Source of the DNA: Ectocarpus siliculosus
Lineage: Eukaryota; Sar; Phaeophyceae; Ectocarpales; Ectocarpaceae
Direction: 5' to 3'
NCBI GenBank assembly: GCA_000310025.1
Contig: FN649727.1
Coordinates: 4,572,845-4,636,844, forward strand
Length of the DNA: 64,000 bases
Shown here in pieces: positions 39,522 to 52,633 of the stretch (the stretch's first letter is position 1; the number at the start of each line of letters is the position of its first letter). Made by a program: the position numbers and the translations under genes. A model generated the notes under the pieces. That model was given only the letters and a program-made list of their open reading frames with translations. It made no database searches and was not told the DNA's origin.

Positions 39522-42054
39522 ATCGGCCTGCCGTTTGCTCCTCGTATTTTTTTCGCGTTCATCGGCGTTTTGGGCCCTGCTCGAAAGCCTTCGCTTCCGC
39601 GAGGCTCTGTTGCTTGGAGCTTTCTGGTGTTTCCACGCCGATTGATTGGGCGTGGTCGGCGACGAGTTGCCACGCCCGCGTTGAGCTTGTGACGAAGCTT
39701 TTGTTCGCGTGTGGGATCCGGCGTTGTCATGTGTCCGAAATAGTCTAGTCCCTACGAGAGTCTTGGCATGTCTTTTGTTCCTAGAATTTCGAGAGTATTG
39801 GCATGTCTGAGAAGAAGCTTGTGGGCTCTCGGAGTGGTAGGCGCGACATCCCCCTCCGCCCCCGCGGCTCAAATTGATTTTGGCGCGTGTCTCCCTCATC
39901 GTTATTGGGTTTGTTCAAAGAGCCCCCTCGTCCCCAGCACAACCACACGACGGTGCCGCCTCAGCCGCAGGTATTGCCGTGGTCCGCGCCCGCTCGCTCG
40001 TGTTTGGGCCTTCAAGACAGGAGGTTTTCGGTGGGTGCTTCGTTCATTTTGGCGGTTTGACCGTTGTCTGGACAGGCATCGCCTGTGCGCGCGCCCAAGT
40101 CTTGTCGGATTTAGTCTCATTTGCAAAGGAAGGTATCTACCAAGATATTGATAAGACCGGCGGTGACGGCCCCTTTCTTTTCTTTTTGTACAAAAAACTG
40201 CTGCGCGATTTTGAAGTGTTTTGTTGGGCGTGTGGGCCGGCTTTTAGAAATTCATGCACGGTCAGAGGACGGGGACGGGCAGTTTGCTTTGCCGTGTATC
40301 ATAATCATTGTTGGGGTCGGGATTCGGATCTCTCCCGATGGTGGTGGAGGGAAGCGCGTGAGGGCGGCAGGATTGGGTGACTTGGGGAGCCACCGTTAGA
40401 TTTCGCAGCTGCGTGGTTGGGTGGTCGGGTGCTATTCTGATGGTGTCAAAGAGAAAAGAGTCGAGGCACGGCCAGGCGCTTCTGGAGTTATTTTTGTTTG
40501 ACCGGCGAATTCTGTCTCGCCTCTTTTGTAAATATGGAATGGAAGAAGTGGAGTGGAAAGGAATTAAATTCAGTAGAATGGAAAGAAATTTAGTTCGGTA
40601 CCTATGAATACAATCCCCCGGTTCTCGACGCGCATCTGATTACGTTAGTGGTCTGCCGTCCGTCCAGGCCTGAAGTAGTAGTACTTGTAGCAGCTTCTCT
40701 TCTGGAGACATTTTTCTGTCCGGGACGCGAACGCAACGACTTGTTTTAATCTTTGCGAAGAAGCGTACTGTTAGTTGGTTTACTCGGGTGCCGGTTGAAC
40801 GCACGTGACGGGGTCTTGTAGGCCACGACGGCGCTGGCGGCAACTAGGCCAGTGTGCACCCCCTGGAGACAGGCTGCTGCTTTGGGCGATGCAGCAACAA
40901 CATGCCGCAATGCTGATGTTCGACGGCCGGTGGATGGCTGTTGCAGCTGGCACGTGCTAACGCCAGTGAGTAACGCGTGAAAGTCGAAATCGTGAAGAGT
41001 GGATTGATAGTTTGACTTCTACAACACCCGAAAGCAATGTCCAGAGGGACCCCGCTGCATGGGCGACAACCAAGCTTTTCGCCTCGCATGTGGTGACACA
41101 GAAAACACATCGAAACTGGTTCTATGGGGGGGGGAAACGAACAACCCATCCACCCGTGGAAAAGGTCGGATCGGTCACAGAACTATACTGTGGAGTGCGG
41201 TCGAGGCCCCACTGTATTTCCAGATGATTTGAGGGAAAAATCCCAAAGGAAGTTTGTGACATGTGGCGAGTTCGAAGAGTAAACGACTTGTGTTAGGCGT
41301 ACACCTTGGTCGGAGTTTCAGCATGTGGGTATGGTCGAGTGTGGCTTGTCCTCCTCCACTGTGTTCAATTCCACACTCCGATGCGGGGGAATTCCAATCG
41401 AGAAAGGACGACCTCAACGAACACACTTGCCTGCCCTGGTGGTATTGATCAACAACAACACCGTGAAGGATTCGGGTTCAAGCTTGCACGATACGTGTGC
41501 CCAAATTCCGCGAGCCGATTAGGCCGCTTCAGCAACGCTCCGCCGTGTGAGGAAACGAGTTGCAACGCATTTTCTCGAGCGCTTGGAGCATCAGATCGTG
41601 GACGTCGACAACATCAACAACGTTCATCATGTTTTGAGTTATGCAGACCCCGTCCTGCTTTTAGCATATTTCTCTCTTCCTGCCGAGGAGCGGCGGAAAG
41701 GAAAAAACATTTCCCACCACTGCTGCCAACCTTTCCTCACCAAACTCCATGCTGTCATGCTCTGCCCCCAGGCCACAAAAACGCACCTTCAAAAGACAAA
41801 CTTACAAAATCACGTGATGCGCAGCACGCGACACGGGATCATCACAACCCCACCACCGAGCGGGGATTTGTGTACAACCGAGAGGATCACCCGGTGAAAC
41901 AGCATACAACGCACGCACACACACACACACATACTACCACGGTCCAAAGTGCTTTGCTTAGAACGAAGGATACAGACTCAGCCACAAAACAATGGACACA
42001 AAATAACGCAAAATTGTCGACACGGGCGAGTCGCGCAAGGCACCGCGCTGTCTC
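39522..42054. other. Convergent intergenic region between GNAT and sigma factor genes
   Basis: No gene is recognised. A stretch at about 40535-40595 is made of diverged ggaatggaa-like units. Long frames on the plus strand near 41306-42604 arise from the CT repeat and the antisense of the sigma gene. Confidence 0.5.
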
Positions 42055-42068
42055 TCAGCCCCTCTCTC

Positions 42069-42154
<86 letters not shown>
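42055..42154 (+). repeat. (CT)n microsatellite
   Basis: About 95 bp of CT units with three TCTG variants. It lies 30 bp beyond the stop codon of the minus-strand sigma factor, so it is probably transcribed as GA in its 3' UTR. Confidence 0.97.
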
Positions 42155-42155
<1 letters not shown>

Positions 42156-42184
42156 ACACCGACCAAACGGAACAAACGAAGAAC

Positions 42185-44481
42185 TCAAATCAGGTCGGCG
42201 TAGGAAAGCAGCAGGCCGTTGGCCTCGTCCGAGGCCTGCAGCTTCGCGATCGACCGGAACACCATCTTCCGGATGCCCTCGGCGCTCAGCTCCATCGTCC
42301 TCCCGATCTCCTTGAAGGTCAGCGCGCCACCGCCGTCCGCCACCGCCCCCTCTTTCTCCGCCCCTCCCAGCCCAAACCTCAGCCGCAGCGCCCTCTCCTC
42401 CGTCGGAGACAGGCAGGCCTGCATGGCCCTCATCATGTCCCGTCGGACCACGTGCGCCTGGGCGAGCTGAGACGCTTCCCACGGCCACTGCTCCCCGCCC
42501 ACCCTCCCTCCCAGGCTACCGCCTCCGGCGGCGCCGCTGCCACCTCTCCCCTGCGGGGAACTGGGCAGCGCGGGGTTATCCAAGTCCGCGATGTTCTGGG
42601 GTAGTAGAGACTTCCGGTAGAGGGCGACGCTGGCCTCGGGCATGCCCAGGGCGACGGCCAGCTGGGCGTCGGTGGGCACGTCCCCGCCGGACTCGAGCTG
42701 GAGGGCGTGCGAGGCCGCCAGGATGCGCATGGCGGCGTCCTGGGCGTGCACGGGGACGCGGACGAGGCGGTCCTTGTCGGCGATGGCGCGAAGGACGGAG
42801 GCCTTGATGCGGAACACCGCGTACGAGCTGAAGCGGGTGCCCTTGGTCGAGTCGAACTTCTCGACGGCCTCGAGGAGGCCCACGTTGCCCTCCTGGGTGA
42901 GGTCGTCCAGGGACAGGTTCCGGGACACCTGCTTATATCTGAGTGGTCGTCCGAGACAGGCAGTCGTAGCCAGCCGAGTGGGGAAGAAATTTCGTTCGTC
43001 GAGACAAGAAAGGGGAGCAAAAACGAAGTGCGGGAGTTTAGTTCGGGTGGTGGTAGATTTGGCCCGGGTTCGTGAATCACGGGACTAAACCGCTATTTAG
43101 TTATGTGCCGACTCAGTGCACAGGGTGGGGTTGTTTACGAGATTGCATGTTTATCTCGATCAACTCGGGGAGCACACGTTTTGAGGATGCCGGCGGGCTA
43201 CAAGTATTGAGTGGTTCGTTTGGGTAGGGCACTGCTTTCAGCCGTACATGGACAAGTGAAACATCGTTATCTAATGATCACCCGTTCCAGGATGGCATCG
43301 CCGTTGAATGTAACACAAGACATACCCCCAGCGCTACGTACACATTTGTTCAGCTAGAGTGTTGGGTGCTGGGGCAGGGCGGCGCCTTATGCGTCAGCAA
43401 ACAGATGTGATCTTGCTGACTCTTTCGGCGGTCCGGCGTCCCGTCATCGCCTCCACCACGCACCTGTAGGCGACGCTCCGCACGAGGCCCTGGTGGCAGA
43501 GCGCCAGGGTCCGCTGGGCCTTCCTGCCCTCCTGCAACGCGGCCATGAGCTGATGAGCGCTCGGGTGCCCCGCAGCGACCGCCCACTCCTGTACGGTAAC
43601 CGGTCTCGATTCCTTCCGTTCCAGCTCGACCTGGAGGTCCTGGATTCGTCTGTTTTCGATTATCAGCTCGCACAGCGCCGTCTCCTCCTGCAATTATTTA
43701 TTTAAGTGTGTTCATGATGCGGGTGCCAAGTGTTGATTATATTTAACTTACTATTAGCATTTTGAGAGGTCGTGGCGGAAAGGGTGCAATAGTCGTGGTT
43801 CCGTGCAAATGGGTAGTCTATCTGTGATATTGGGCATGTGTTGTAAAAATTGTCTCTCCTTAGGCTCGCATCCAACACAACGTACTCTTACATACTCCTG
43901 GGTGGTGTACAGTAGTCAGCTCTGCCGCGCGCCGTACAGTCAGAGTTCAACAAGTTGTAGCGGTGCAAATGATGCGCGGACTATCCGTAAGCTCGCCATC
44001 CCTCGCCGGAAAGCACGAAAGCACCCTGCTTGGTCTCCCAACTTCATAGAGACACAGCGGCACAGCAGTAGCCGAAACGAAAGACGGCACAGCCACCGCC
44101 GTGGGCCCCCCCAGCGCAAAAACGCACCTCCTTGGTCAAGTCTCTCCAGTCTGTAGTCGACGACGATGTGACTGGGTTTGCCCCGCCTCCTTCGACGACG
44201 AATGCATTTCTTCGTCGTGCCGTCGCGAAGAGAGCTTTCCCTTGTGCCGGCGAAGATGGCACCCTGGACCGCCTGCTTGCTCCCCTTCCGCCCCCTGCAA
44301 CTCGCAGCCACCGGCTCGACGACTGCTGCTGAGAGAGACCGCCCACGTACCCAAACGCGTAGACGGCGCTGTTACTGCCGCCGCTCCCGGCAGAAAAAAA
44401 AGCGGCTCCGATCAGGCAACATTGCCGTCGTCTTCGCCTCCCATGTGCCATCCCCCTTCCTACTGTGTTTCTGCGTTCCAT
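42185..44481 (-). CDS. Nuclear-encoded plastid sigma-70 factor (intron-containing paralogue)
   Basis: Exons from the 5' end are 44128-44481, 43460-43687 and 42185-42928, giving 441 residues. Region 1.2 spans the exon 1/2 junction ([13 protein letters not shown], then [11 protein letters not shown]). Region 2 is LVRSVAYRC joined to [20 protein letters not shown], then [20 protein letters not shown] and VRVPVH. Region 3 and region 4 follow ([17 protein letters not shown]; helix-turn-helix [19 protein letters not shown]). Sigma factors direct the bacterial-type plastid RNA polymerase to promoters. The N-terminus has a basic stretch, a hydrophobic run ([12 protein letters not shown]) and VYAFGYV with a Phe after Ala, consistent with a bipartite plastid presequence. 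The region 2.3 tryptophans are replaced (YAVFRI). Exon 2 uses a weak donor (TGC|GTGGTG). The start at 44481 is the ATG nearest the signal; an in-frame ATG at 44682 exists. Confidence 0.9.
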
Positions 44482-46192
44482 TGGCGAGGCCTCTATGAAA
44501 CGTGTTACGAGGAAGTGAGCTGCCGGTGTGCTGCCTGGGCGCGGACGGGTTGATCGTGGCAACAAAAATGACTCACCTCGAACCTTGTTTTTGAGCTGCG
44601 TCTTCGTGAATCTCCGCAATCTACGGTAGCCTGGGGGCACCGTGCTTGCGTAGCATGATGAGTCACCAAACCAACGAGTCATATCTTTGCCAGGGTTGGT
44701 TCATCGTATGTGTCACGAGTCACGAGATCCCTGCTTTTGTCCAACCATCCACACAATCTACATCACCATAGATCATGCCGCGTACGATAGAACCCAACAC
44801 CATCCGTGCAGGCAGGGGTGGGGGGGCACGGGTACACATGCAGTTACGTGAAAGTCGGTGCGTCAGTCGTGCTAATAGATCCATCCAGACAATCATCTAT
44901 GTTCGACGAAAGAGCCAGTGAGGAGGGTAAACACGCCAGCCAGCTGGTACACACAAAAATATCGTGTAGGTTCAGTTCTTTGGACCGACTTCATGCGCTA
45001 TGTTGTTGTTCTGTTAGGGTGTTCTGGTGTTTGGGTGCGTTGTTGTGTCTTTCATGACACGAATTCGCGTGGGAGGGATTGCCGTCATCATGGCCGCAAA
45101 ACACGCGCCCACTGCTGTGAGAGGGCCGTCGAGAAAGGTTGAAATGTGTCAAGTTTCCGTTCGTGCTTTCTTCTAAAGCATACCACTAAGCATCAAGCAG
45201 GACGTAAGTTTTCCACACAAACGCAAAGCTCACATGATCATACCCATCCAGGGCACGCAGTCTACGTCGACTATGTAACCAACAGCGGCGGTGTTGTTCT
45301 ACAGCAGTTTCTTGCAGCAAAGAAGAGAATGAGGGGACAGAACACAATCAATCAGGGAACACCCCGCACGCTGCAGAATTTGTATCGCTTCCCTGACAAA
45401 TGAAACGCGGCGCATTCATCAATCTCCGTAGTCTGAACACCGTCGAACCTAAGCCAGTGTAGTAATTAACATCTCGACAACCGATCCGATGTCGACCAGC
45501 TATGTCATAAAAAAGGTACTCTATCATCTGGCCTCGCCATTACGGCTGAGGCAGTCACTACCTCCTCCTTTCTTAATTAACGACGAGACGGCCAACCTTC
45601 TTGCCAGCTGCCGAATGCAGCGTAGACTAGAAGTGTAACGGCAGTACCGCCAAGACGCCGGGAAAAGGGAAGAAAACGCCCATCCATCCATTCTTCCCAC
45701 TGTATGCAAACCCTAGAGGTTTGCTTGTCATTTTTTGTACATCTGATACCAACCTTCAATCGTCCGCGCTCATGGTATACACAGAGCTCAACACTTCCCG
45801 CATCTACAGAAGTGCACATACGCGCGCTCCGCCGTCACCTCGACAACACGTGCCACCATTCTGCACCTCCCCACACACATCCAACCACCAAACACGCAAC
45901 CCTCCGTCCGCTTGTACAGGAAACGAGTAACATGGTCTACACACAATCGCAATACATATCGTTCAAAAGAAGAACCAATCGCCATTCAAGGATTTACGCT
46001 ACTAATTTGAACAAGAGAGCAGCAGCAGCAGCCCGATCTCGGAAGCCACCGGAAGGAAGGCTTGATCGGGTCAAAAAGCCAGCACCACCGAGCCACTCAC
46101 CCAACCCACGTTACGGAACAAAAACAGCAAACGACAAAACAAACCTCTCTTTATAACAGGATCGGTCGAAAAAAGGGGATCAACAACTCAAT
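44482..46192. other. Intergenic between sigma factor and protease-like gene
   Basis: It is the promoter side of the sigma gene and the 3' side of the protease-like gene. No coding exon or strong promoter motif was recognised. Confidence 0.5.
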
Positions 46193-49100
46193 TCACACGA
46201 CCTGCCCCGCCCAAATGTCGTTCGCCTCCAGCGGGGCGAAGTACAGGCGCTTCGATCGACAGGAGAGGACGATGCGGGTGTGCCCGATGAGGTCCTGCCC
46301 GACCAGCGCCAGCTGCCTGCTTCGCGGCTCGCGGATCGAGATGTCCCTCGCGATCGAGTCGAACACGGGCAGGTGTCCCACGTACACCGCCAGCCTTCCC
46401 TCGCTAGCGGTCTTGGCGTCCACGACGGACGCCAGCAAAACGTGGCCCAACTGAATCTGAATGTCGTGTTTTTGAGGACGGGGGGGAATTCTGTTGTTTA
46501 GAGAGGCGAGTGCAGGAATGAAGCGAGACCGTGAGTGATCAACACGAACGTTTTTTAATCTCTCGTGCTCTTATCCCACCCCGAGTCTCTTGTGTTGTGT
46601 AAATGTACCCGGTACTGCACTTGTCCCTGAGCGTTTGGCTTACTGGTCACTTGCTAGATACGTAGACTTGTCGGACGCGATGATAGAGTTTGCGCTCGAA
46701 ACCGCTTTTGGATCGATGCATGAAAGAGCCGGCGATAGTGCCAAGTAGCCTTTCGAAGAAGAACCCACGCCCTCGACTCACCGTGTCAAATTGGGCACAC
46801 ATGAGAGGGAGCGATCGCCCGGTCTCTTGGGGATAGCTGCTGCTCTGCCCTGACGCCATGGAAGTCACATCCAGATCTCGCGCCGCCAGCCAATTTCCGA
46901 CGGTTGTTGACGAGGCAAGGTCCAACACCCCCGTGAAGGGGCCTCCGCTGATCAATAGGCAGGGGAATCAGTGACAAACAGGAGGAAAAAAAATACAAAA
47001 ACAAATCGGCGTGTTGGCGCAGCCTCCGGCGGGGGGACAATAATCAATCAGACAAATAAGGACCTGTTCTAACGTTAAAAAGTTGCACCTAAATTGAGGA
47101 CCCAATTTGGATGGACCTAATTGGGTTTTTGGGCAAAAAGGGCTTGCGTCGTTCTAACGTAATTTTACCACATCGAGGTTCAGCAACACTTACTAGGAAA
47201 AATAAATACAAACAAAGAAAGAGCACCCAAATGCGGCGGAATTGCTGCCGCGAGGTGACGTTGTGACCAACCAGGTAGAGCGATAGACCATGTGCACCAC
47301 ACGGGAGCTGTAAAAATATATCAGCACATACACGAAGCTAAGCATCAGCAGGCGGTGCCAGCGGTCCAAGCCTCATCCTCAGGCTTGCTCTACAACACTT
47401 ATTTGGACTGTCTCGCCGCACACAATCGGCCGTTTACCTTTTGACATCGCACATATTGGAAACGGAAAGAAACCTCCACAGCAACCCAACAAGCGCGAAA
47501 AGTTGAAACGCTCACACAATCATTGCAATACAGCTATTATTTCCCAGCAGCGGGCAGTGGGGGATACGTGTGGGGGCCGCACGGCCAGTGTGCCACATGC
47601 GGTCCAGTCAAGGGTAACGCCAACAACTTTTTTACGATAAAACAGGCCCTAAGGTGTCAGTATACATTTGCCACACGTTCCGCGTTGTCTATATTGCACT
47701 CTGGGGGGGGGGGGGCACGCACTGGCTGTTGCAACCGCGCGAAGTTCAGGGTGACCGTGGCGTAAAATAAAAGACCGAGACAACTGGACAGTAGATACAT
47801 GTGCGGCATCTGTCGGTACCCGACCACTAACCAAACGAACGTATTTCGGACGCCACAAACGTTATTGAGACCTGCAAGGCAGTCCACCCAGCCCCCCACC
47901 CCACCCCTCGACGCAATAGGTCCCATCGCAGCAAAACAGATTGCCCAGACCAGACGGACGCAGGGAGCCCTAAAATGCTATGCTGCGCTCTCACAGCCAC
48001 CCCTCCCGGAACCACAATGCTCCTGGTTGATGGGTGGCGTCTTTGTGCCGTGGGAAAGCAGGGAGTGAGTTGCGTCGCCCAAACGTGGGAGTACTATAGA
48101 GTTCGAAGTAAAGCGACGATTAGGCTAGTCAAGTCGAATGGTTTTGATTTCGACTTCAATAGTACTCAAACAACCCACAGCTCGCAGGGGACGACCGGGC
48201 AATTTAACAGGTACGTCATGGTCGTGTGCCGAGTTGACTCCCCAGTATCCGATTTGAGTCTTCACGAAAACCTCACCAACGACCCGCCACAACACCTTGA
48301 TTGTAGCATTGCGACACAATGGCTGATACACTCGCCCGTTTCGCTCCAGCGTGGTCAAACGGTTTTCTGGAAACCACATATCTTGGACGGCAGGATCGAC
48401 CCGCGTCGGTATACGCCACGCACGTACCAGCCTCGAAACAAGAAAAACGACGCCAGCACTATTCCGCGCTCACTCACCCGTTCAGCTCCATCTTGATGGC
48501 GAGCTTTCCCCCCGGCAGGCTTCCGCACTTGAGCCCCTCCAACAACGACGTGTCCACCAACCCCTGGTCGACAGCGCCCGCCACGTAAAACCTCGCCTCG
48601 TTCGTCTCGAAGTTAAGGTCGAGGTCGTACCTGTTCAAAAAATCCAGTCCGAGCACGCCTCCCGTGTTCGGGCCCAAGACCTTCACCTGGAGGAGACGCA
48701 TTGGAGGAAAGACAATTGGGGTGTTGACCTTGGTTGGCTTTGCTAGCACCTCGAAAACACCGTTCGTTCTGAATTTCTATCCTGTGCTTGCCCTTTCTTC
48801 TCTGCTCTTCGGAGGAAAAGTGACAGAATTTCCATGGAGTTGAATTGAAGGCTATCCAAGGAGTGTGAACAAAACAAGAGAGCAAAAGTACGTCCCGCCA
48901 CTCGCGGAGAAACACAAGTTATAGATGGGCAAGTTCAGAAACAAATGAAGGGTAGGGCGAAAAAAATTCAAAGCGAAAGAACATGTAGCCGGGGTACGCC
49001 GCGGCTTTCGACTGAAAACCTCGCAGTGTTTTTACCGTTTGGACATGAGTTCGAATTTTGACGAATTCACACCAACAGGCCGTTTGCCTAAGAACCATTA

Positions 49101-51199
49101 ACTCATGTGTGTACACAACAGCAGTGTGCCACTAGCACCCCTTCGCGCTGCCCCCTGTCCGACCCAGTTGGACCACCCCCGCAACAAGCCCATCCCACCT
49201 GGACACACCCATCCCATGCATCCCGTGAAAATAGTGGAACTCGATATAGATTACGGCAACAGCGCGCACGATGAATCTAATACTTGCCTGCTCGCTATTG
49301 GCCACCACGGCATCCATGACCAACAGGTAGTGGTCCCCGTGCTCGTGCCCTATCCGCGCAGCTGGCAGCTCGACGCACGCCCCGAAATCCGGCTGCCCCC
49401 CAATCCCAGGCCCTTCCAACACCCCCAATGCGTCTTTCGCCGTGGGCGTGATGAGCGTCGTTCGTCGAAGAGTGTCGAACGAAAAATGTACTGTGGCGTT
49501 AGCCGCCGGGAAGGGCATTGCAATCATGATCTGCAGCGGGGACAAACACGACGGGGGGGGGCGTGGGAGAGGCAACGGGGCAGCATGTGTATAATGGCCG
49601 CTAGGTGATGCCATTGCAGGTGTTTGTTTGTCCGCTTTGTGACTCAAGAATAAGCTGATAAACCCGGGTATCGGAGAGAAGAGACGTGACTTGGATGTGA
49701 CACATGACCGACTTGGATGTCTTCGGTGCGCAAGTGCTGACGGATGAGCGTGAACGGAGTATCAGGATGACGTCGGTAAGTGTTATCACCCCCCTCATGG
49801 GGCATAAACCAGACCCCCCTTCCAGGTGTTCCAAATACACATGCATGCATTCGTATTTACAACATACATGCCGCTTCTCGGCCTTTCGCACATGAACAAT
49901 ATTTGTTCCTATTATACGCCTATGTTGGCGTTTGTGTCGATTTTCTGGGTCCTTCCGTGTATCTATCTCTCTTTATTATTTCTTAGTTTGTACTCATATT
50001 TGGTAACTACAGCCTGTGGACCACGGAAGGCGTACGCGTCAGTTGGACCAGTACGGATGTCAGAAGGGACCGAGCAGAGGATGGAGAACGGGAAAAAGAA
50101 GCATGTCGCCGTTACACATGTTGAACAAGAGAGCCCGAAGTATTTGAGCAACGTGGTAGGGTCAATAGTAATGACCCACAGAATTGAACCAAATTATAAT
50201 ACACCGTCATCAACATGCCTTCGACCTGCTGCTACTGACACTGCTGCTTGCTCCTCTTGCGCTGTGGTTTCGCGATGGGCACATTACTTGAACCTGCTGC
50301 TAATTGCATCTACCATTCAAACACGGCCGCGACAAAGCAGCAGTGCTTTCTCGAGCAACAGGCGACAGAACTGCGTGCAAATGTTTCCTTCAACGTGCGC
50401 TGAGCGGACTGCTGGGAGCCCCTTTCATCAAGGTCCCACACCAGCCTAATGCTGCGGGGAGCGCCTGCGATACCCGCCATTTGTGCAAGCAACTACTGCT
50501 GTCAAACAAGGCAGTATTGCCTACGAGAGTTGAGATCTCTCATGCATGGATACCGGCACCCGTGTTCCGAAGACCCCGAAAGTCCATTCACAACGGCGGG
50601 TTGAGGTGACACTTGTCTCGAGAGAAATACTACAGTATTCTAGCACCTCTCCTTTTGGCAGCTCGCTGGCAAATATTACTCCTTGCTTCGGTTTAAACGG
50701 ACCGAGGCAAGCTTCCCCATCGCTATCCCTCCTATCTCTATCTCTCTTTGCAATGGGCCTGGGGCGGATTAATGTGTATGCCGGTGGGCAGAGAGGAACT
50801 ATTTTTTACCTGCTCTCTGGGTTGCCCGGCCATTTTCACGATCGGCATGGAGACGTATTTCATCGCTCTGCTCGCTCTCCGCTGCCAAGCGTCCTTGTTA
50901 TAGTTCTTGTTCGGCCGATCGCCGCAGTCCCCGCCGCCGCCGTCGCCGGCCGCGGCAGCCATGGTGGTATGCAACACCCTTCTTCGACGAAATCCTTTGA
51001 ACTCAACACGCCGATGTTGATGCTGCTGCTGCTGGTGCTGCTGCTTTTTTCGCTCCGCCTGATGACGGCTCGCTCGCGGACGCCTGAAGCTCGCGCAGGC
51101 TTCGCACGGAGGAGAGAACGCGAGGGGGTTGCACGACGACCACCCCGTTGCCCCGACGAGGAGGCCCTCCGCAGCCAGCAACGAGACGTTCCACCTCAT
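46193..51199 (-). CDS. Two-lobed retropepsin-like aspartyl protease-fold protein, probably plastid
   Basis: Exons from the 5' end are 50810-51199, 49288-49530, 48478-48686, 46782-46947 and 46193-46456, giving 423 residues with all phases matching. The protein appears to hold two aspartyl-protease-like lobes. Lobe 1 has VHFSFDTLRRTTLITP (Asp149) and GGVLGLDFLNRYDLDL (about 220-235). Lobe 2 has GGPFTGVLDLASSTTV (Asp290) and LALVGQDLIGHTRIVL (about 385-400). In each lobe the first motif matches the D-[ST]-G flap-strand region and the second the hhG-x-D-hh signature of retropepsins, but the Gly after Asp-Thr is lost in both (DTL, DLA). Catalysis is therefore uncertain. The N-terminus MRWNVSLLAAEGLLVGATGW followed by NPLAFSPP fits a signal plus a plastid cleavage-like site. 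Exon 2 ends with a GC donor (CAG|GCAAGT). Function is unknown. Confidence 0.75.
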
Positions 51200-51282
51200 G
51201 CAGCGGCAGAGGCGGAAACAGACAGCTGTGCTTCCTTTTTTTACCGTGCGCGACGATGAAAAGATGCGCGACGCGGGGCCCC

Positions 51283-51292
51283 CTTTTATATG
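51283..51292 (-). promoter_or_regulatory. TATA box of the protease-like gene
   Basis: On the minus strand catataaaag lies about 85 bp upstream of the ATG at 51199, with a G-rich stretch downstream. The position fits a core promoter with a short 5' UTR. Confidence 0.55.
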
Positions 51293-51342
51293 GGAGGGAG
51301 GGGGTGCGGTGGGGTTCAAAAAGAAAAATACATAAACAATTC

Positions 51343-51368
51343 ATGACGTCATTCTCTCGATGACTCAT
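51343..51368. promoter_or_regulatory. Paired bZIP-type sites (CRE and AP-1-like)
   Basis: A perfect palindrome ATGACGTCAT (51343-51352) is followed eight bases later by ATGACTCAT (51360-51368). They lie about 55 bp upstream of the TATA box of the minus-strand protease-like gene and about 1.27 kb from the sigma factor to the right. Such sites bind bZIP factors in other eukaryotes. Use here is inferred. Confidence 0.5.
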
Positions 51369-52633
51369 CGTGTGTCATGTGTCAACCGAGTCAACCCCGC
51401 ACCCTGTCATCTCAAAAAAAAAAAAGCGCTCAGATTGGCACACGCCGTGCACGCATCATCTCACGTATACTTTTAGCCACCTGTCAAAGCGAGAGCGAAC
51501 GCCCAGTTATTTACGCAACAGTGGCCCCTCGAGAGCACATAGGCATCTTCTCGGATCACAGCTGACCATCCAGGTTCCCTCTGCGACATTATCAGAGCTT
51601 GTCTTCCGCCGCGGCGAGACCCGGGCTGGTGACACCTCAGAAGGGCGAAAGGTGAGCAAGCCTACATGTACCCTGCAAGATGGAGTCTGAGAGTCTGAGG
51701 GACAACCCATGGTCTGAGCCGCGTTTGAGACACAGCCGCAGAGCAATGGCACCTCAAATGTTTACGGTATAGTTGCTCGCTTTTCCTATTATCTGCCTAG
51801 ATCAAGCCTCCCGGCAATACAATAGAATCAATGCTGGTGGAGGGTTCAGAGTGTGCAGCGTGTTCTGGAACAGCTGTGATGTACAAGTATGCACCTGCTG
51901 TCGATTGTGTTTGATTTTGAGTCGCATCAAACTGTCTATAATAGCAGCAGTCGTAGACAATACCAGCTGTTTATGTGTAACCACTGCTGCGTTCCGTGGG
52001 GCTACGTACGGGGCGAATTGGCAGGGTGCCTGTAGCGTGAGAGGCCTGCATGTTGGACAAGCGGTCGAATGAATCGAAGGCATGTAGCTGTTGACTCACA
52101 CACGCGTATCCCGAATTTGTACAATGTAAAAGACGGATGTCGTCTCCTTATTGGAAGAAGCTACAATGTATAGTCAATAGTTTGCACGATGGATGCTGTA
52201 AATATAGCACTAGTTGGAAAATTGCGCACTTATTATATGCATACAGTACGAGGCTTCGAATGGGCGGTATTACTCTGTTTTTATCCCGCTCCACCAACTG
52301 AAGTAATATGTATTTGGTCGGCCACAACGTCCACACGCAATCTGGGTGACCGACAGGCACTTGGCGAATTCACGGGGGGACTCTTTCGCAACCACGACCA
52401 CCCACTAAGACTGAAGTTGTTTTGTCTCGTTTGTTCCGTCGACTCAACTTTTTCCCAACTCTAATGCGGGAATAGATTGGTCCATACATCTTCTGTGCTC
52501 AAAGACCGCACACGATCTCCAGTGTGCCTGCCACCCTTCCCTTATCTCGCCCCCCCCGTCCTCCGCTGCTTCCCCCCTCTTTGCATCTCTGCTGTCCGTG
52601 TGCAGGAGCAGCCGTTACGAGCAAATTTTGGTG
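51369..52633. other. Divergent intergenic region before the second sigma factor
   Basis: No coding exon is recognised. A pyrimidine-rich stretch ending in gtgtgcag at about 52604 resembles a splice acceptor, so the sigma gene to the right may have a non-coding first exon. Confidence 0.45.

Noticed and set aside
41306-42604. 432-codon plus-strand open frame
   Set aside because: It runs through the CT microsatellite and then antisense to the sigma factor's last exon. Its length comes from repeat and GC-rich antisense sequence, and it has no motif.
52598-52633. Upstream start for the intronless sigma factor
   Set aside because: The frame opens on GTG within a pyrimidine-AG context. The first ATG, 52634, directly precedes the signal-like sequence.
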